Assembly: GCA_031284845.1 (NCBI GenBank)
Contig: JAITXH010000053.1
Location: 1 to 27,917, forward strand
Reading direction: 5' to 3'
Length of the DNA stretch: 27,917 nucleotides
Source of the DNA: Puniceicoccales bacterium
GTDB lineage: Bacteria; Verrucomicrobiota; Verrucomicrobiia; Opitutales; UBA953
In this document: positions 1 through 7,753 of the stretch, one piece after another
Position numbering within the stretch: position 1 is the stretch's first letter
Layout: each line of letters begins with the position of its first letter
The notes under the pieces: generated by a model
The model's input: only the letters and a program-made list of their open reading frames with translations
Told to the model about the DNA's origin: nothing
The model's database searches: none
Translations under genes and position numbers: made by a program

Positions 1-53
1 TGGAACTCCATTGCCGGGCAGGATTCCGGAAAGGTCGTGAAACGTAAAAATGA

Positions 54-90
54 AGACGGGCTGCCTACCCCTAAGCAGCCCGTCTATTTT
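54..90 (+). terminator. Rho-independent terminator, probably bidirectional
   Basis: An 11-bp perfect stem (54-64 with 75-85) encloses a 10-nt loop. It is followed by a T-rich run on the plus strand and preceded by an A-run that becomes a T-run on the minus strand. It could therefore end a gene arriving from the left, outside the window, or stop minus-strand transcription. It separates the DUF362 unit from whatever lies upstream. The stem and both T-tracts are read directly; the function is inferred. Confidence 0.85.
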
Positions 91-351
91 GTCTATCTTA
101 TCTCGTTGTTTATTACCCCATCTCCCATTAGGAGAAAGCTCGTAAACTGGAACCCACCGTGGTGATTTTTCCCCGAAGTGCAAGTGGTTTTTTTAATTAT
201 TTTTTTATTTTTTCATAACTCAATAATAGACAATTGAATATTTTTTCAAATTTTTCAAAAAACTCATGAAAAACGAAGGAGTTTTGCCTGAAATCTGAGA
301 AAAATGACTGAATTTCCATGAAAAAAGCGAAGCGGAAATACCACGGGAGAG
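91..351. other. AT-rich non-coding upstream region
   Basis: No credible gene lies here. The stretch from about 185 to 330 is very AT-rich, with long T- and A-runs, against GC-rich surroundings, as expected of a promoter region for the gene at 577. A 7-bp inverted repeat (259-265 with 279-285, 13-nt loop) sits inside it. I could not assign a -35/-10 pair with confidence. Minus-strand ORFs at 197-463 and 220-423 are Phe/Lys-rich low-complexity readings and are not believed. Confidence 0.5.
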
Positions 352-397
352 GAGGAGATGCCGTTTGTATCCAGAATATGGATACAGAATCTCTCTC
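352..397 (+). promoter_or_regulatory. Nested inverted repeat in the 5' leader
   Basis: A perfect 7-bp inverted repeat (366-372, TGTATCC, with 380-386, GGATACA) has a 7-nt spacer. Around it, GGAGGAGAT (351-359) can pair with the CT-rich tract 389-397 if one base is bulged, giving a longer imperfect hairpin. The purine arm resembles a ribosome binding site in front of the ATG at 358. The structure lies about 180-225 bp ahead of the preferred start of the DUF362 gene. It could be an operator, a leader hairpin or chance; the repeats are seen and the role is inferred. Confidence 0.4.
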
Positions 398-576
398 TCC
401 TTCTTTTGGACATTCAGCGGCAAATGCGGGTTGTTGCTTCACGGCGTCTCTCTGCCAGGGCAAGGCGAAGTCGGCTGAATTCTCACGAGGCAGGCAGCTT
501 AGGAAAAATCACGGGTGTTTTATTGTCCACGTCCTTTCACCTTGCCTGTTCAACAACTTTTCATCACTGCTCAGGC

Positions 577-1698
577 ATGAAAATTCTTTCCTGCAAAGTC
601 TGTTTGCATGCCTTGCTCGCATGGAGCCTTTTGACGTTCGTGGCCTCCGCCGCAGAGGTCCCCGGCTCCCCGGCTCCGGCCCGCGATGCCAATGCGCCGG
701 CTCCAGCCGCTCCCGGCTCATCCGATGCGCGGAATTTTCTGTTCACTTCAACGCTCACCAATTTTTCCGAGGCCGACTATGCCCGCGCAGTCGGCCCGCT
801 GATATCCGAATTTGAGAAAAAAACGAAACGGCAGCTCAAGCCCACAGATAAGCACAGGGTGGGTTTGAAGATCTACACTTCTTCTGGCCCCGGCATTGCC
901 ACGCCTAAGAATCTCGTGCGCACAGTGATTCGCGAGTTGGTGAACCGCGGGTTCACGCGGGAAAATATTTTTCTAGTGGATTTGCAGGAGAAGCGTCTCC
1001 GGGAGAGCGGCTACCTGCCCGGACTGCGTGCGGGGAATGAAAGCTTTGAAGGCTGCCCGGTGCTGGCGCTCGACACCGAAAAATACTACCGGCGGCAATG
1101 GTGCTATGAAAACCAACTCCCCTCAAAAGAGCTTTTTGCCCGGCAGGGAGACTATGCGGCGACACTGGAACTGATGAATACCGACAAGTTAAGCTTCCTG
1201 CCCGTGCCGCTGTTTTTGGAAATGGACTTCTGGATAAACCTGCCCGTGGTCATGGACAGCCCCGCGCTGGGTGTGTCGGGAGCACTGGGCAACGCAACGA
1301 TCTGGAATGTCAGCAACCAGCGCCGTTTTCTTGATAATCCGGGCAATGCGCAAAAAGCCGCAGTGGAGATTGCCTCCATCCCGGAAATCCAGCGCACGCT
1401 GGTTTTTCATCTGATGAGTCTGGAGCGTTACCAGTATGCAGGCGGACCGGCCTTTGATGCCAATTTTTGCATGTCGGAAAAGGCGTTGTGGCTAAGTGCC
1501 AACCCGCTGATTCTGGATTACCTCATGTTGCAGCGGATAAACATAGGGCGCACGAGGCAGGGTTTCCCCGCCATTGAGCCTGAGCCTGTGATGTTCCTGC
1601 AAGGCAACACATCGCCCATTTTCCTGGGGTCGTGCCGCCCGTCAGATTTGAATCTGGTGCGTGTGCCTCCTACGAGCGGTGCATTTCGCTCAAAGTAG
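577..1698 (+). CDS. Secreted DUF362-type protein
   Basis: The product is 373 aa. It starts with a signal peptide (MKILSCKV then a hydrophobic stretch, with likely cleavage in VASAAE near residues 24-26), followed by an Ala/Pro-rich linker of about 25 residues. The body resembles DUF362 (COG2006): a segment near residues 100-125 (TPKNLVRTVIREL, then GFTRENIFLVD) matches the family pattern of a helix followed by a GV.xENIxV strand. No iron-sulfur cysteine cluster is visible, although some DUF362 proteins carry one. The reading frame is open back to an ATG at 358, but the signal peptide makes 577 the likely start. No Shine-Dalgarno precedes it. The biochemical role is unknown; an extracytoplasmic location is likely. 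The MBL-fold gene follows 72 bp downstream. Confidence 0.7.
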   Translation: MKILSCKVCLHALLAWSLLTFVASAAEVPGSPAPARDANAPAPAAPGSSDARNFLFTSTLTNFSEADYARAVGPLISEFEKKTKRQLKPTDKHRVGLKIYTSSGPGIATPKNLVRTVIRELVNRGFTRENIFLVDLQEKRLRESGYLPGLRAGNESFEGCPVLALDTEKYYRRQWCYENQLPSKELFARQGDYAATLELMNTDKLSFLPVPLFLEMDFWINLPVVMDSPALGVSGALGNATIWNVSNQRRFLDNPGNAQKAAVEIASIPEIQRTLVFHLMSLERYQYAGGPAFDANFCMSEKALWLSANPLILDYLMLQRINIGRTRQGFPAIEPEPVMFLQGNTSPIFLGSCRPSDLNLVRVPPTSGAFRSK

Positions 1699-1770
1699 GA
1701 ATCCACACAAAATTTGCAGGCGAGGTGCTTCCCGCTTGAGTCTTGCCGCGACATCGCAAAGGTGGCGCTC

Positions 1771-2421
1771 ATGAATGTGGAGTGCATCACGCTTGGTCCG
1801 CTGGAGACCAACAGCTATTTGCTTAGCGACGACGCAACCCGGCGATGCGTGCTGGTGGATGCGCCGCCTGAAGCCGGAGAACACCTGCTTTCAGGCATTC
1901 GGGAGCGCGGGTTGACGCTGGACGCATTGCTGCTCACGCACGGGCATTGGGACCACATGGCGGATGCCCATCTTTTTGAGGCTCCCGGGGTGCGCGTGTT
2001 CGGGCACCGCGACGATGTGCTTTGCTACGAGGAGCCGGAGCGGTTCATGTTTTTTTACCAAATGGGCATACCCGGTCTGACGGAAGCGGACTTCCGCCCG
2101 GTGAAAATCACAAACTGGGTGGGAGAGGGCGACACGTTTGAGCTTTTGGGGAAAACTTTTGAGGTAAGGCATGTGCCGGGGCATTGCCCGGGCAATATCT
2201 TGTTTTACTGCGCTGGCGACAATGTGGCCTTTCCCGGCGATGCGATTTTCAAAGGGAGCGTCGGGCGCAGCGACTTGCCCGGAGGCAGTTGGCCGACCTT
2301 GCTCAAATCCATCCGCGAGCGCATATACACGCTGCCCGTCGGCACGGTGCTCTTCCCGGGGCATGGCGAGCCGACGACGGTAGGCGGCGAGATGCGAAGC
2401 AATCCTTACGCCCGCCCGTGA
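1771..2421 (+). CDS. Metallo-beta-lactamase-fold hydrolase (glyoxalase II-like)
   Basis: The product is a 216-aa cytosolic protein. It has the zinc-binding motif THGHWDH (56-62), a further His in VPGHCPG (H138), Asp in FPGDAIF (D157) and His in FPGHGE (H198), so the two-metal site is complete. The short single-domain size fits the YcbL/GloB-like group, which hydrolyses thioesters such as S-lactoylglutathione or related small substrates. The true substrate cannot be read from the sequence. The ATG at 1771 is preferred over an in-frame upstream ATG at 1714 because AGGTGG lies 6 bp before it and the MBL fold begins at once. It follows the DUF362 gene on the same strand and may share its transcript. 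Confidence 0.88.
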   Translation: MNVECITLGPLETNSYLLSDDATRRCVLVDAPPEAGEHLLSGIRERGLTLDALLLTHGHWDHMADAHLFEAPGVRVFGHRDDVLCYEEPERFMFFYQMGIPGLTEADFRPVKITNWVGEGDTFELLGKTFEVRHVPGHCPGNILFYCAGDNVAFPGDAIFKGSVGRSDLPGGSWPTLLKSIRERIYTLPVGTVLFPGHGEPTTVGGEMRSNPYARP

Positions 2422-2472
2422 CACTGTTAACCTTTACTTACAGCTAGAGCTTCAACCGCACATCATCCTATC

Positions 2473-3900
2473 ATGTCCGACGACAATCATTTCCCGCCGC
2501 AAACTAAGTTCATCCTCGGCAACGAGGCCTGCGAACGCTTCAGCTACTACGGGATGCGCAGCATCCTCGCTGTCTATATCACAGCGCCACTGGTGCTCGC
2601 CGCCGGGGTGTCCGGGAGCTTCCCGGGCTTGGGTATGTCGGCAGATGCCGCCACTATCACCATCCACGCATTCATCTTTGCGTGTTACGCTACGGGGGTG
2701 CTCGGTGGCTGGATCGCCGACAGGTTATGGGGGCGGTTTAAGACGATTTTGTGGATTTCCCTCCTTTACTGTTTGGGTCATGGCGTGCTGGCGCTCTCGG
2801 ATCTATCGGCATCCACATCCTATAAAATCGCCTGTCTCTATGTGGGGCTTACGTTCATCGCCCTCGGTTCCGGTGGTATCAAGCCGTGCGTGTCGGCATT
2901 CATGGGAGACCAGTTCAATGCGGGGCAATCGCGCCTCCTTGAGAAGGCATATTCGGCGTTCTACTGGTGCATTAATCTCGGCTCCTTTTTGTCCATGCTG
3001 CTCATCCCGTGGGTGCGCACGCAATACGGCTATGGGTGGGCGTTTGGCATACCGGGTATTTTCATGGCGCTCGCCACGCTGGTCTTCTGGTTCGGGCGGC
3101 ACCGCTACGTCCACGCTCCGCTGGCTACCGGGCCGGGTTTTTGGCAAATCACATTCTTTGCCTTCCGGAGCAGCGGCCTCCGTTCCCTCGATACTTTTTG
3201 GAATGCAGCGCGGGGGCGTTTCGGCGAAAACAAGGTGGAGGAAGTCATCGCCACATTGCGGGCGGTGCGCCTTTTCGTGCTGATCCCGCCGTTTTGGGCA
3301 CTCTATGACCAAAACACTTCGACGTGGGTCTTGCAGGGAAAGCGGATGACGCCGCTGGACTTAGGCTTTGTGACGTTTGACGCCGAACAGATGCAAGCGG
3401 CCAATCCGGCATTGATCATGGTGCTCGTGCCGCTCCTTACACTGGTGTTTTATCCGCTGATCGGCAAGCTGGCTACACCGTTGCGCCGGATGACCTTGGG
3501 GATGGTGCTCGCGGCGCTGTCTTTCGTGGTCGTCGGCTGGTTGCAGCAGCGCATCGAGGGCGGCGAGACGCTGTCTCTGGCGTGGCAATTGGCCCCTTAT
3601 GTCGTGCTCACGGCGGGCGAGGTGTTGGTGTCCGTGACGGGGCTTGAGCTTTCTTACACACAGGCACCCAAGTCCATGAAGAGCACGGTGGGCAGTTTTT
3701 GGCTGTTGACGGTCGCCGCCGGGCAATTGATTGTGATGGGGGTGACGCACTTGGGCAGCGAAGCGGGCAGGGAGGACACCGCCGTCACGAGCGGGCGTTT
3801 CTTCCTGTATGCCGGTTTGCTGGCGGTCACTGCGGTGGTGTTTGCTGTGGTGGCGCAGTTTCACCAAAACGCTGTCCGGGATAAAGGGCAGGCCGTTTGA
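2473..3900 (+). CDS. POT/PTR2-family proton-dependent peptide transporter
   Basis: The product is a 475-aa inner-membrane protein of the major facilitator superfamily. The N-terminus carries the POT signature ExxER (E18, E21, R22) followed by FSYYGMRSILAVYI. The family pattern FYWCINLGS occurs near residue 164, and about 12-14 hydrophobic helices run through the chain. POT proteins import di- and tripeptides, sometimes other small solutes, with protons. Length is typical for bacterial members. The start is the first ATG of the frame and is preceded by CCTATC, not a Shine-Dalgarno. It lies 51 bp after the MBL gene and 36 bp before the phosphorylase-like gene, so co-transcription is likely but not shown. 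Confidence 0.92.
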   Translation: MSDDNHFPPQTKFILGNEACERFSYYGMRSILAVYITAPLVLAAGVSGSFPGLGMSADAATITIHAFIFACYATGVLGGWIADRLWGRFKTILWISLLYCLGHGVLALSDLSASTSYKIACLYVGLTFIALGSGGIKPCVSAFMGDQFNAGQSRLLEKAYSAFYWCINLGSFLSMLLIPWVRTQYGYGWAFGIPGIFMALATLVFWFGRHRYVHAPLATGPGFWQITFFAFRSSGLRSLDTFWNAARGRFGENKVEEVIATLRAVRLFVLIPPFWALYDQNTSTWVLQGKRMTPLDLGFVTFDAEQMQAANPALIMVLVPLLTLVFYPLIGKLATPLRRMTLGMVLAALSFVVVGWLQQRIEGGETLSLAWQLAPYVVLTAGEVLVSVTGLELSYTQAPKSMKSTVGSFWLLTVAAGQLIVMGVTHLGSEAGREDTAVTSGRFFLYAGLLAVTAVVFAVVAQFHQNAVRDKGQAV

Positions 3901-3936
3901 GCCGCCTTTTCTCTTCTCCCGCTTTTTTCGCTTTTC

Positions 3937-4650
3937 ATGCTCACTCTCTTCATCCCGTCCAACTATGAAGCTGCGGTGTTCCGCCGCGCTTTGGCAAGCG
4001 CCGTGAAAACCCGCATCGGCGATGCTCCCGTTTTCACAGGCAAACTTGCGGGCGTTCCGGTGCGGCTCGTCATTTGCGGGATGGGGCAGCCGCACAGTGC
4101 GCGGCGCATCAACGAAGTGCTGGCATCCTTGCAGGGTGAGGCCGGGCCGATCTGGTTGGCCGGGTTTGGCGGCGGGCTGGACCCCTCCTTGAAACGCTAC
4201 GAGCTGGTGTATCTGTCTGGTGACGAATCTGCGGAGGCACAGGTGCATGCAGTGATGGCGGAGCTTCCGGCGCGGCGCATTGACAAGATCTACACCTCGG
4301 AGGAGGTCGTGGATACCGAGGCCAAAAAGGTGGCCGCATTTCATGCCACCGGCGCAGCCATCGTGGATATGGAGACGGGGCCGTTTCTGGAATTGTCGAA
4401 GAAATACGGGCGCCCGGGTTTGGTCATCCGCGTGATAAGTGATGAAGTGTCCGAAGAGTTTCCCGCAGACTTGATAGGGCACAGTTACGATTTTGCCCGC
4501 GGGCGGGATACCCCTGTGCGGCTCGCCTGGCGCTTGCTCACGCACCCCGGCGACATCGTCCGCCTGAAGCGATTTCTCGCGCCATTGCCCGAGGCGCGGC
4601 GCTGCTTGCTGGAGGCTCTCATGCGCATCCTGAGCACGATCTACAGGTGA
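3937..4650 (+). CDS. Nucleoside phosphorylase-like protein (PNP/MTAN superfamily)
   Basis: The product is 237 aa. It shows the landmarks of the PNP_UDP_1 fold: VRLVICGMGQ near residues 47-56, then GFGGGLDPSLK (about 76-86), which corresponds to the G.AGGL loop. The nucleoside-binding motif is VDMETG (about 144-149), and RVISDEVSEE (about 164-173) carries the catalytic-type Asp of SD. Family members cleave the glycosidic bond of purine nucleosides, methylthioadenosine or S-adenosylhomocysteine; the hopanoid-associated HpnG proteins are similar in size. I cannot choose among them, and no hopanoid genes are nearby. The start ATG at 3937 leads directly into the first beta-strand. No ribosome binding site is visible. 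Confidence 0.72.
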   Translation: MLTLFIPSNYEAAVFRRALASAVKTRIGDAPVFTGKLAGVPVRLVICGMGQPHSARRINEVLASLQGEAGPIWLAGFGGGLDPSLKRYELVYLSGDESAEAQVHAVMAELPARRIDKIYTSEEVVDTEAKKVAAFHATGAAIVDMETGPFLELSKKYGRPGLVIRVISDEVSEEFPADLIGHSYDFARGRDTPVRLAWRLLTHPGDIVRLKRFLAPLPEARRCLLEALMRILSTIYR

Positions 4651-4739
4651 GCCTGAGTAATTTCACGAGAGGGCACACGGCTTCGCCTGCGAAATATGCG
4701 GGTTAAACAGCTTGATTCCCGTCGCTTAATGAAACAAAA

Positions 4740-5912
4740 ATGTCGCCCATGAGTGAATCCGATTCTCTTGAGATCTCTATTGTGATGCCTTGTTTGAACG
4801 AAGCCCAAACGCTCAAATCCTGCATCGAAGAGGGGTTGCAAGCTCTGGCTGAAAATAATCTCCGGGGCGAAGTTGTCATCGCTGACAACGGGAGCACAGA
4901 TGGCTCTCCGGAGATCGCCGCCGCTTGCGGCGCACGGGTCGTCCGCGTGCTTGCCAAGGGCTATGGCAATGCGCTTCGTGCCGGGATAGAGGCCGCCCGC
5001 GGGCGCTATGTCCTGATGGGGGACGCCGACGGGAGTTATAATTTCGGGCATGTGAAATTTTTTGTCGAAGAGCTTCGCAAGGGGTATGACTTGGTGATGG
5101 GCAACCGGTTCAAGGGCGGTGTTGCGCCCGGGGCGATGCCGTGGAAAAACCACTACATCGGCAACCCGATACTGTCCCTTGTGGGGCGCGTTTTTTTCCG
5201 GGTTCCGTGCAAGGACTTTCACTGTGGCTTAAGGGCGTTCAGCAAGGAGGCGTGCCAAAAGATGGCGCTCAAGACCGGGGGCATGGAATTTGCCTCGGAG
5301 ATGGTCATCCGGGCGACCTTGCTCAACATGAAGATCAGCGAGATTCCCACTACGCTCCGTCCTGACGGGCGGAACCGGCCCCCGCATCTTCGCCCCTGGC
5401 GCGATGGCTGGCGGCACTTGCGGTTCATGCTTCTTTACAGTCCGCGCTGGCTCTTTTTGTATCCCGGGCTTTTCTTCATTTTGACGGGGCTGGTTTTGGG
5501 CGCGCGCCTGCTCTACGGGCCGTTGCAAATCGGGAGTGCCGTGCTGGATGTGCATACATTGTTCTTTTGCGCGATTGCCATTCTCATGGGTTTCCAATCG
5601 GTCCTCTTTGCCGTCATGACAAAGGTTTTTGCGATTCAGAACGAACTCGTCCCGCCGGATGGCACCTTCAAAAAAGTAATGAAATTTGTCTCGCTGGAAG
5701 CCGGTTTGGTTTTGGGCGGGATCGCTCTGGTGCTCGGCTTTTTAGGCGCGTTCGCGGCAGTCTTCCAATGGGGCGGTGGCGGGTTTGGCGAGCTTTCACC
5801 CAGAGAGGTGTTGCGCCTTGTCATTCCGGGAGGATCCCTGCTGGCGTTGGGGGTGCAGATCATCTTGGGAAGTTTCTTCTTAAGTATCCTGAATCTCAAA
5901 ATTTTCAAGTGA
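4740..5912 (+). CDS. Membrane-anchored family 2 glycosyltransferase
   Basis: The product is 390 aa. The N-terminal GT2 (GT-A) domain opens with ISIVMPCLNEA (12-22) and carries DNGSTDGS (49-56) and the metal-binding DADGSYNF (95-102). After about residue 230 come four hydrophobic segments, roughly 240-262, 275-300, 315-345 and 360-387. This arrangement resembles polyprenyl-phosphate sugar transferases of the DPM1/GtrB type, with extra helices. Such enzymes move a sugar from a nucleotide donor to a lipid carrier on the cytoplasmic face. Donor and acceptor are unknown. The ATG at 4749 is an equally possible start. A small methyltransferase gene follows, and the two may act on the same glycolipid or polysaccharide, though this is only context. 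Confidence 0.85.
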   Translation: MSPMSESDSLEISIVMPCLNEAQTLKSCIEEGLQALAENNLRGEVVIADNGSTDGSPEIAAACGARVVRVLAKGYGNALRAGIEAARGRYVLMGDADGSYNFGHVKFFVEELRKGYDLVMGNRFKGGVAPGAMPWKNHYIGNPILSLVGRVFFRVPCKDFHCGLRAFSKEACQKMALKTGGMEFASEMVIRATLLNMKISEIPTTLRPDGRNRPPHLRPWRDGWRHLRFMLLYSPRWLFLYPGLFFILTGLVLGARLLYGPLQIGSAVLDVHTLFFCAIAILMGFQSVLFAVMTKVFAIQNELVPPDGTFKKVMKFVSLEAGLVLGGIALVLGFLGAFAAVFQWGGGGFGELSPREVLRLVIPGGSLLALGVQIILGSFFLSILNLKIFK

Positions 5913-5924
5913 CACTGTACAGTG
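5913..5924. promoter_or_regulatory. Perfect 12-bp palindrome CACTGTACAGTG
   Basis: The palindrome begins at the base after the glycosyltransferase stop codon and is followed one base later by another CACTG half-site (5926-5930). It lies 46 bp ahead of the methyltransferase ATG, where an operator could act. It resembles dyads bound by helix-turn-helix repressors such as LexA, but it matches no site I can name with certainty. Confidence 0.35.
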
Positions 5925-5970
5925 GCACTGTTTTCCCGGAGTAATTCCAACAACAAGCAAGCATACTGAA

Positions 5971-6537
5971 ATGAAATTCGTGGACCGGTTTTTACAAAGA
6001 TGGCGCATTCGTAAAGTGATCGGGTTTATCCCGGAAAATGCGTGGGTGGTGGACATAGGGGCGTTCCACGGTGAACTCTTCCAGTCGCTCGGCACTTCGC
6101 TGGCCAAAGGTTTTGGTGTGGAGCCATTGCTGGGCAAGACACTGGAGAGCGAGCGCTACGGCATTCATCCCGGCTTTTTCCCAGACACGCGCCCGAACGA
6201 TAGCGGGACATGGGACGCGATTACCATGCTGGCTGTGCTGGAGCACATCCCGGAGAAGCAACAGGCTGCGCTGGCCGCCAATTGTCTCGATTTGCTGCGT
6301 CCCGGCGGGCGCGTGATCGTCACCGTGCCGTCAAAGGCCGTGGACGCCATTCTGGAGGTTTTGAAATGGTTCCACCTGATTGACGGTATGTCGCTGGAGG
6401 AGCACTACGGATTCCAGCCGTCCAACACGCCGCAAATTTTTGCCGAACCGGGTTTCCGTCTCCTGCTGCACAAGCGTTTTCAGCTCGGGTTGAACCATCT
6501 TTTTGTTTTTGAGAAACGGCCCGGCGGCGGCGTTTAA
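5971..6537 (+). CDS. Class I SAM-dependent methyltransferase (Methyltransf_11/12 type)
   Basis: The product is a 188-aa single Rossmann domain. Motif I is VVDIGAFHGEL (26-36), the acidic residue after strand 2 is E51 in GVEP, and LAVLEHIPE (87-95) is the motif typical of ubiE-like small-molecule methyltransferases. The post-motif strand GGRVIVTVPS follows near residue 112. The acceptor substrate cannot be inferred. Its position just after the lipid-linked glycosyltransferase hints at a glycolipid or polysaccharide modification. The stop codon lies 13 bp before the GTG start of rsmE, so the two are probably on one transcript. Confidence 0.82.
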   Translation: MKFVDRFLQRWRIRKVIGFIPENAWVVDIGAFHGELFQSLGTSLAKGFGVEPLLGKTLESERYGIHPGFFPDTRPNDSGTWDAITMLAVLEHIPEKQQAALAANCLDLLRPGGRVIVTVPSKAVDAILEVLKWFHLIDGMSLEEHYGFQPSNTPQIFAEPGFRLLLHKRFQLGLNHLFVFEKRPGGGV

Positions 6538-6541
6538 CAAC

Positions 6542-6548
6542 GGAGGGA
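6542..6548 (+). promoter_or_regulatory. Ribosome binding site that fixes the rsmE start
   Basis: GGAGGGA lies 2-8 bp ahead of the GTG at 6551, and nothing comparable precedes the in-frame ATG at 6503. It is one of only three good Shine-Dalgarno matches in the window, so it decides the start of rsmE. Confidence 0.7.
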
Positions 6549-6550
6549 AC

Positions 6551-7297
6551 GTGGCCGGACTTCGCGCATACCATCCCTTTCCCGTGCCGCCGGGTGCCAC
6601 CGGGATTGTCCTCTCGCCCGGCGAGAGTCTCCATCTCGCCCGCTCTTTACGCGCCCGCCCCGGTGAGCCGATCGAGGCGTTTGACGGAGCGGGGCGGACA
6701 TGGAGCGGCGTTGTCCTTTCCCCCGATGCGCAGGGGTTGGCGATGCGCGTGGATTCTGCCCGTGTCCGCACGCCGCTTGTGCCCGCGCTTGCGCTCGCCC
6801 AGGTGCTCCCCAAAGGCGGATTGATGGACGACATCGTCCGTGCGGCAGTGGAAGTCGGCGTCGCCGCGATTTACCCTCTGTTTTCCGCGCACTGCGAAGT
6901 AAAGCTTGATGCGTCCCGCGCTGCCGCTCGCGTGGAGCGCTGGAATGCCATCGCGATTGAAGCCTGTAAGCAGTCTGGAAACCCTTTTTTGCCGCGCATC
7001 GCGTCCCCGGAGCCGTTGAAAGCATGGTTGGCGCGTCCTGCCGGGAAGGCGCTCCGTCTGGTGGGCAGCCTCGAAGCCGCTACCCCGGCGCTGTCGCGTG
7101 TTTCCATCGCACATGAAGAGGTGGAGGAGTTATTGGCGTTGATTGGTCCGGAGGGAGATTTTTCTCCGGCGGAATACGCGCTCATCCGGGAGCATGGCGT
7201 GCGTGGTGTGAGTTTCGGCGAAAACGTTTTGCGTGTGCCCACTGCTGCGCTTTATGCGCTCGTCGCGCTGGACCAATTGCGGCAACGCGGAAATTGA
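6551..7297 (+). CDS. rsmE: 16S rRNA m3U1498 methyltransferase RsmE
   Basis: The product is 248 aa, normal for RsmE. It has an N-terminal PUA-like domain (about 1-70) and a C-terminal SPOUT domain with LAQVLPKGGLMDDIVRAAVE (about 82-101), EACKQSGN (137-144) and GPEGDFS (199-205), the SAM-binding knot. The usual LRxET segment after the knot reads VLRVPTA here (226-232), so the conserved Glu is replaced by Pro. RsmE methylates U1498 in the decoding region of 16S rRNA. The GTG at 6551 is chosen for its ribosome binding site and because the PUA domain starts just after it. It forms a ribosome-related patch with the convergent rbfA. Confidence 0.93.
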   Translation: MAGLRAYHPFPVPPGATGIVLSPGESLHLARSLRARPGEPIEAFDGAGRTWSGVVLSPDAQGLAMRVDSARVRTPLVPALALAQVLPKGGLMDDIVRAAVEVGVAAIYPLFSAHCEVKLDASRAAARVERWNAIAIEACKQSGNPFLPRIASPEPLKAWLARPAGKALRLVGSLEAATPALSRVSIAHEEVEELLALIGPEGDFSPAEYALIREHGVRGVSFGENVLRVPTAALYALVALDQLRQRGN

Positions 7298-7338
7298 GCC
7301 GGTTGGGTTTTCAGGAAGTTTGCGGCCCCTGATGTTTC

Positions 7339-7716
7339 TTACGGTTCGACGGGCTTGTTGCGGGCGTCGCGCACAGCGTCTTCCTGCGCCACCCGGTCCA
7401 GAGCGTTGAGCAGTTGCGCCCCGCGCCCCGAGGAGTCGTCGTGGGCGAAACGCAATGCCGGGGTGTATTTTATTTGCACGCGTTTGAATACTTCCGCTTT
7501 CAAAGGATTCCTGATGCGTTTTAGCAATTTGACCGCTTCCGCGCGCACTGCGTCATCGCCGAGGACGGAGAAATAGATGGTCGCTTGCCGCAGATCGTCG
7601 GCAATATTTACACCGGTGAGCGTGATGCGGACGGCTTCGCTTCGCCAGCGGGTATGCAGTTCGTGGCTGAATTCTTGAAGCAGGAGTTGGTCGAGCCGGA
7701 TGGTGCGCTGGGACAT
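7339..7716 (-). CDS. rbfA: Ribosome-binding factor A
   Basis: The product is a 125-aa KH-fold protein. The family signature is clear: an N-terminal helix ending in LLLQEFSHEL, then VRITLTGVNIADDLRQATIYFSVLG (about 27-51), and VQIKYTPALRFAHDDS (about 80-95), matching the RbfA pattern LR..P.L.F..D.S. RbfA binds the 30S subunit during cold-sensitive late maturation near the 5' end of 16S rRNA. It is convergent with rsmE across 41 bp and lies 37 bp downstream of tex on the same strand, so tex-rbfA may be one unit. No ribosome binding site precedes the ATG. Confidence 0.93.
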   Translation of the reverse strand: MSQRTIRLDQLLLQEFSHELHTRWRSEAVRITLTGVNIADDLRQATIYFSVLGDDAVRAEAVKLLKRIRNPLKAEVFKRVQIKYTPALRFAHDDSSGRGAQLLNALDRVAQEDAVRDARNKPVEP

Positions 7717-7753
7717 GGGTCGGATTAGATGCAGAAAATCACAAATGGCGAAG

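Noticed and set aside
197..463. Minus-strand ORF of 88 codons in the AT-rich leader
   Set aside because: It is Phe/Lys-rich and follows base composition; there is no start signal or family match.
358..576. Upstream extension of the DUF362 gene to an ATG with a purine-rich tract
   Set aside because: The added 73 residues have no family match, and they would bury the signal peptide that starts at 577.
3361..4545. 394-codon minus-strand frame across the POT and phosphorylase genes
   Set aside because: It spans two recognised plus-strand genes and reads as a His/Arg/Gln-rich shadow.
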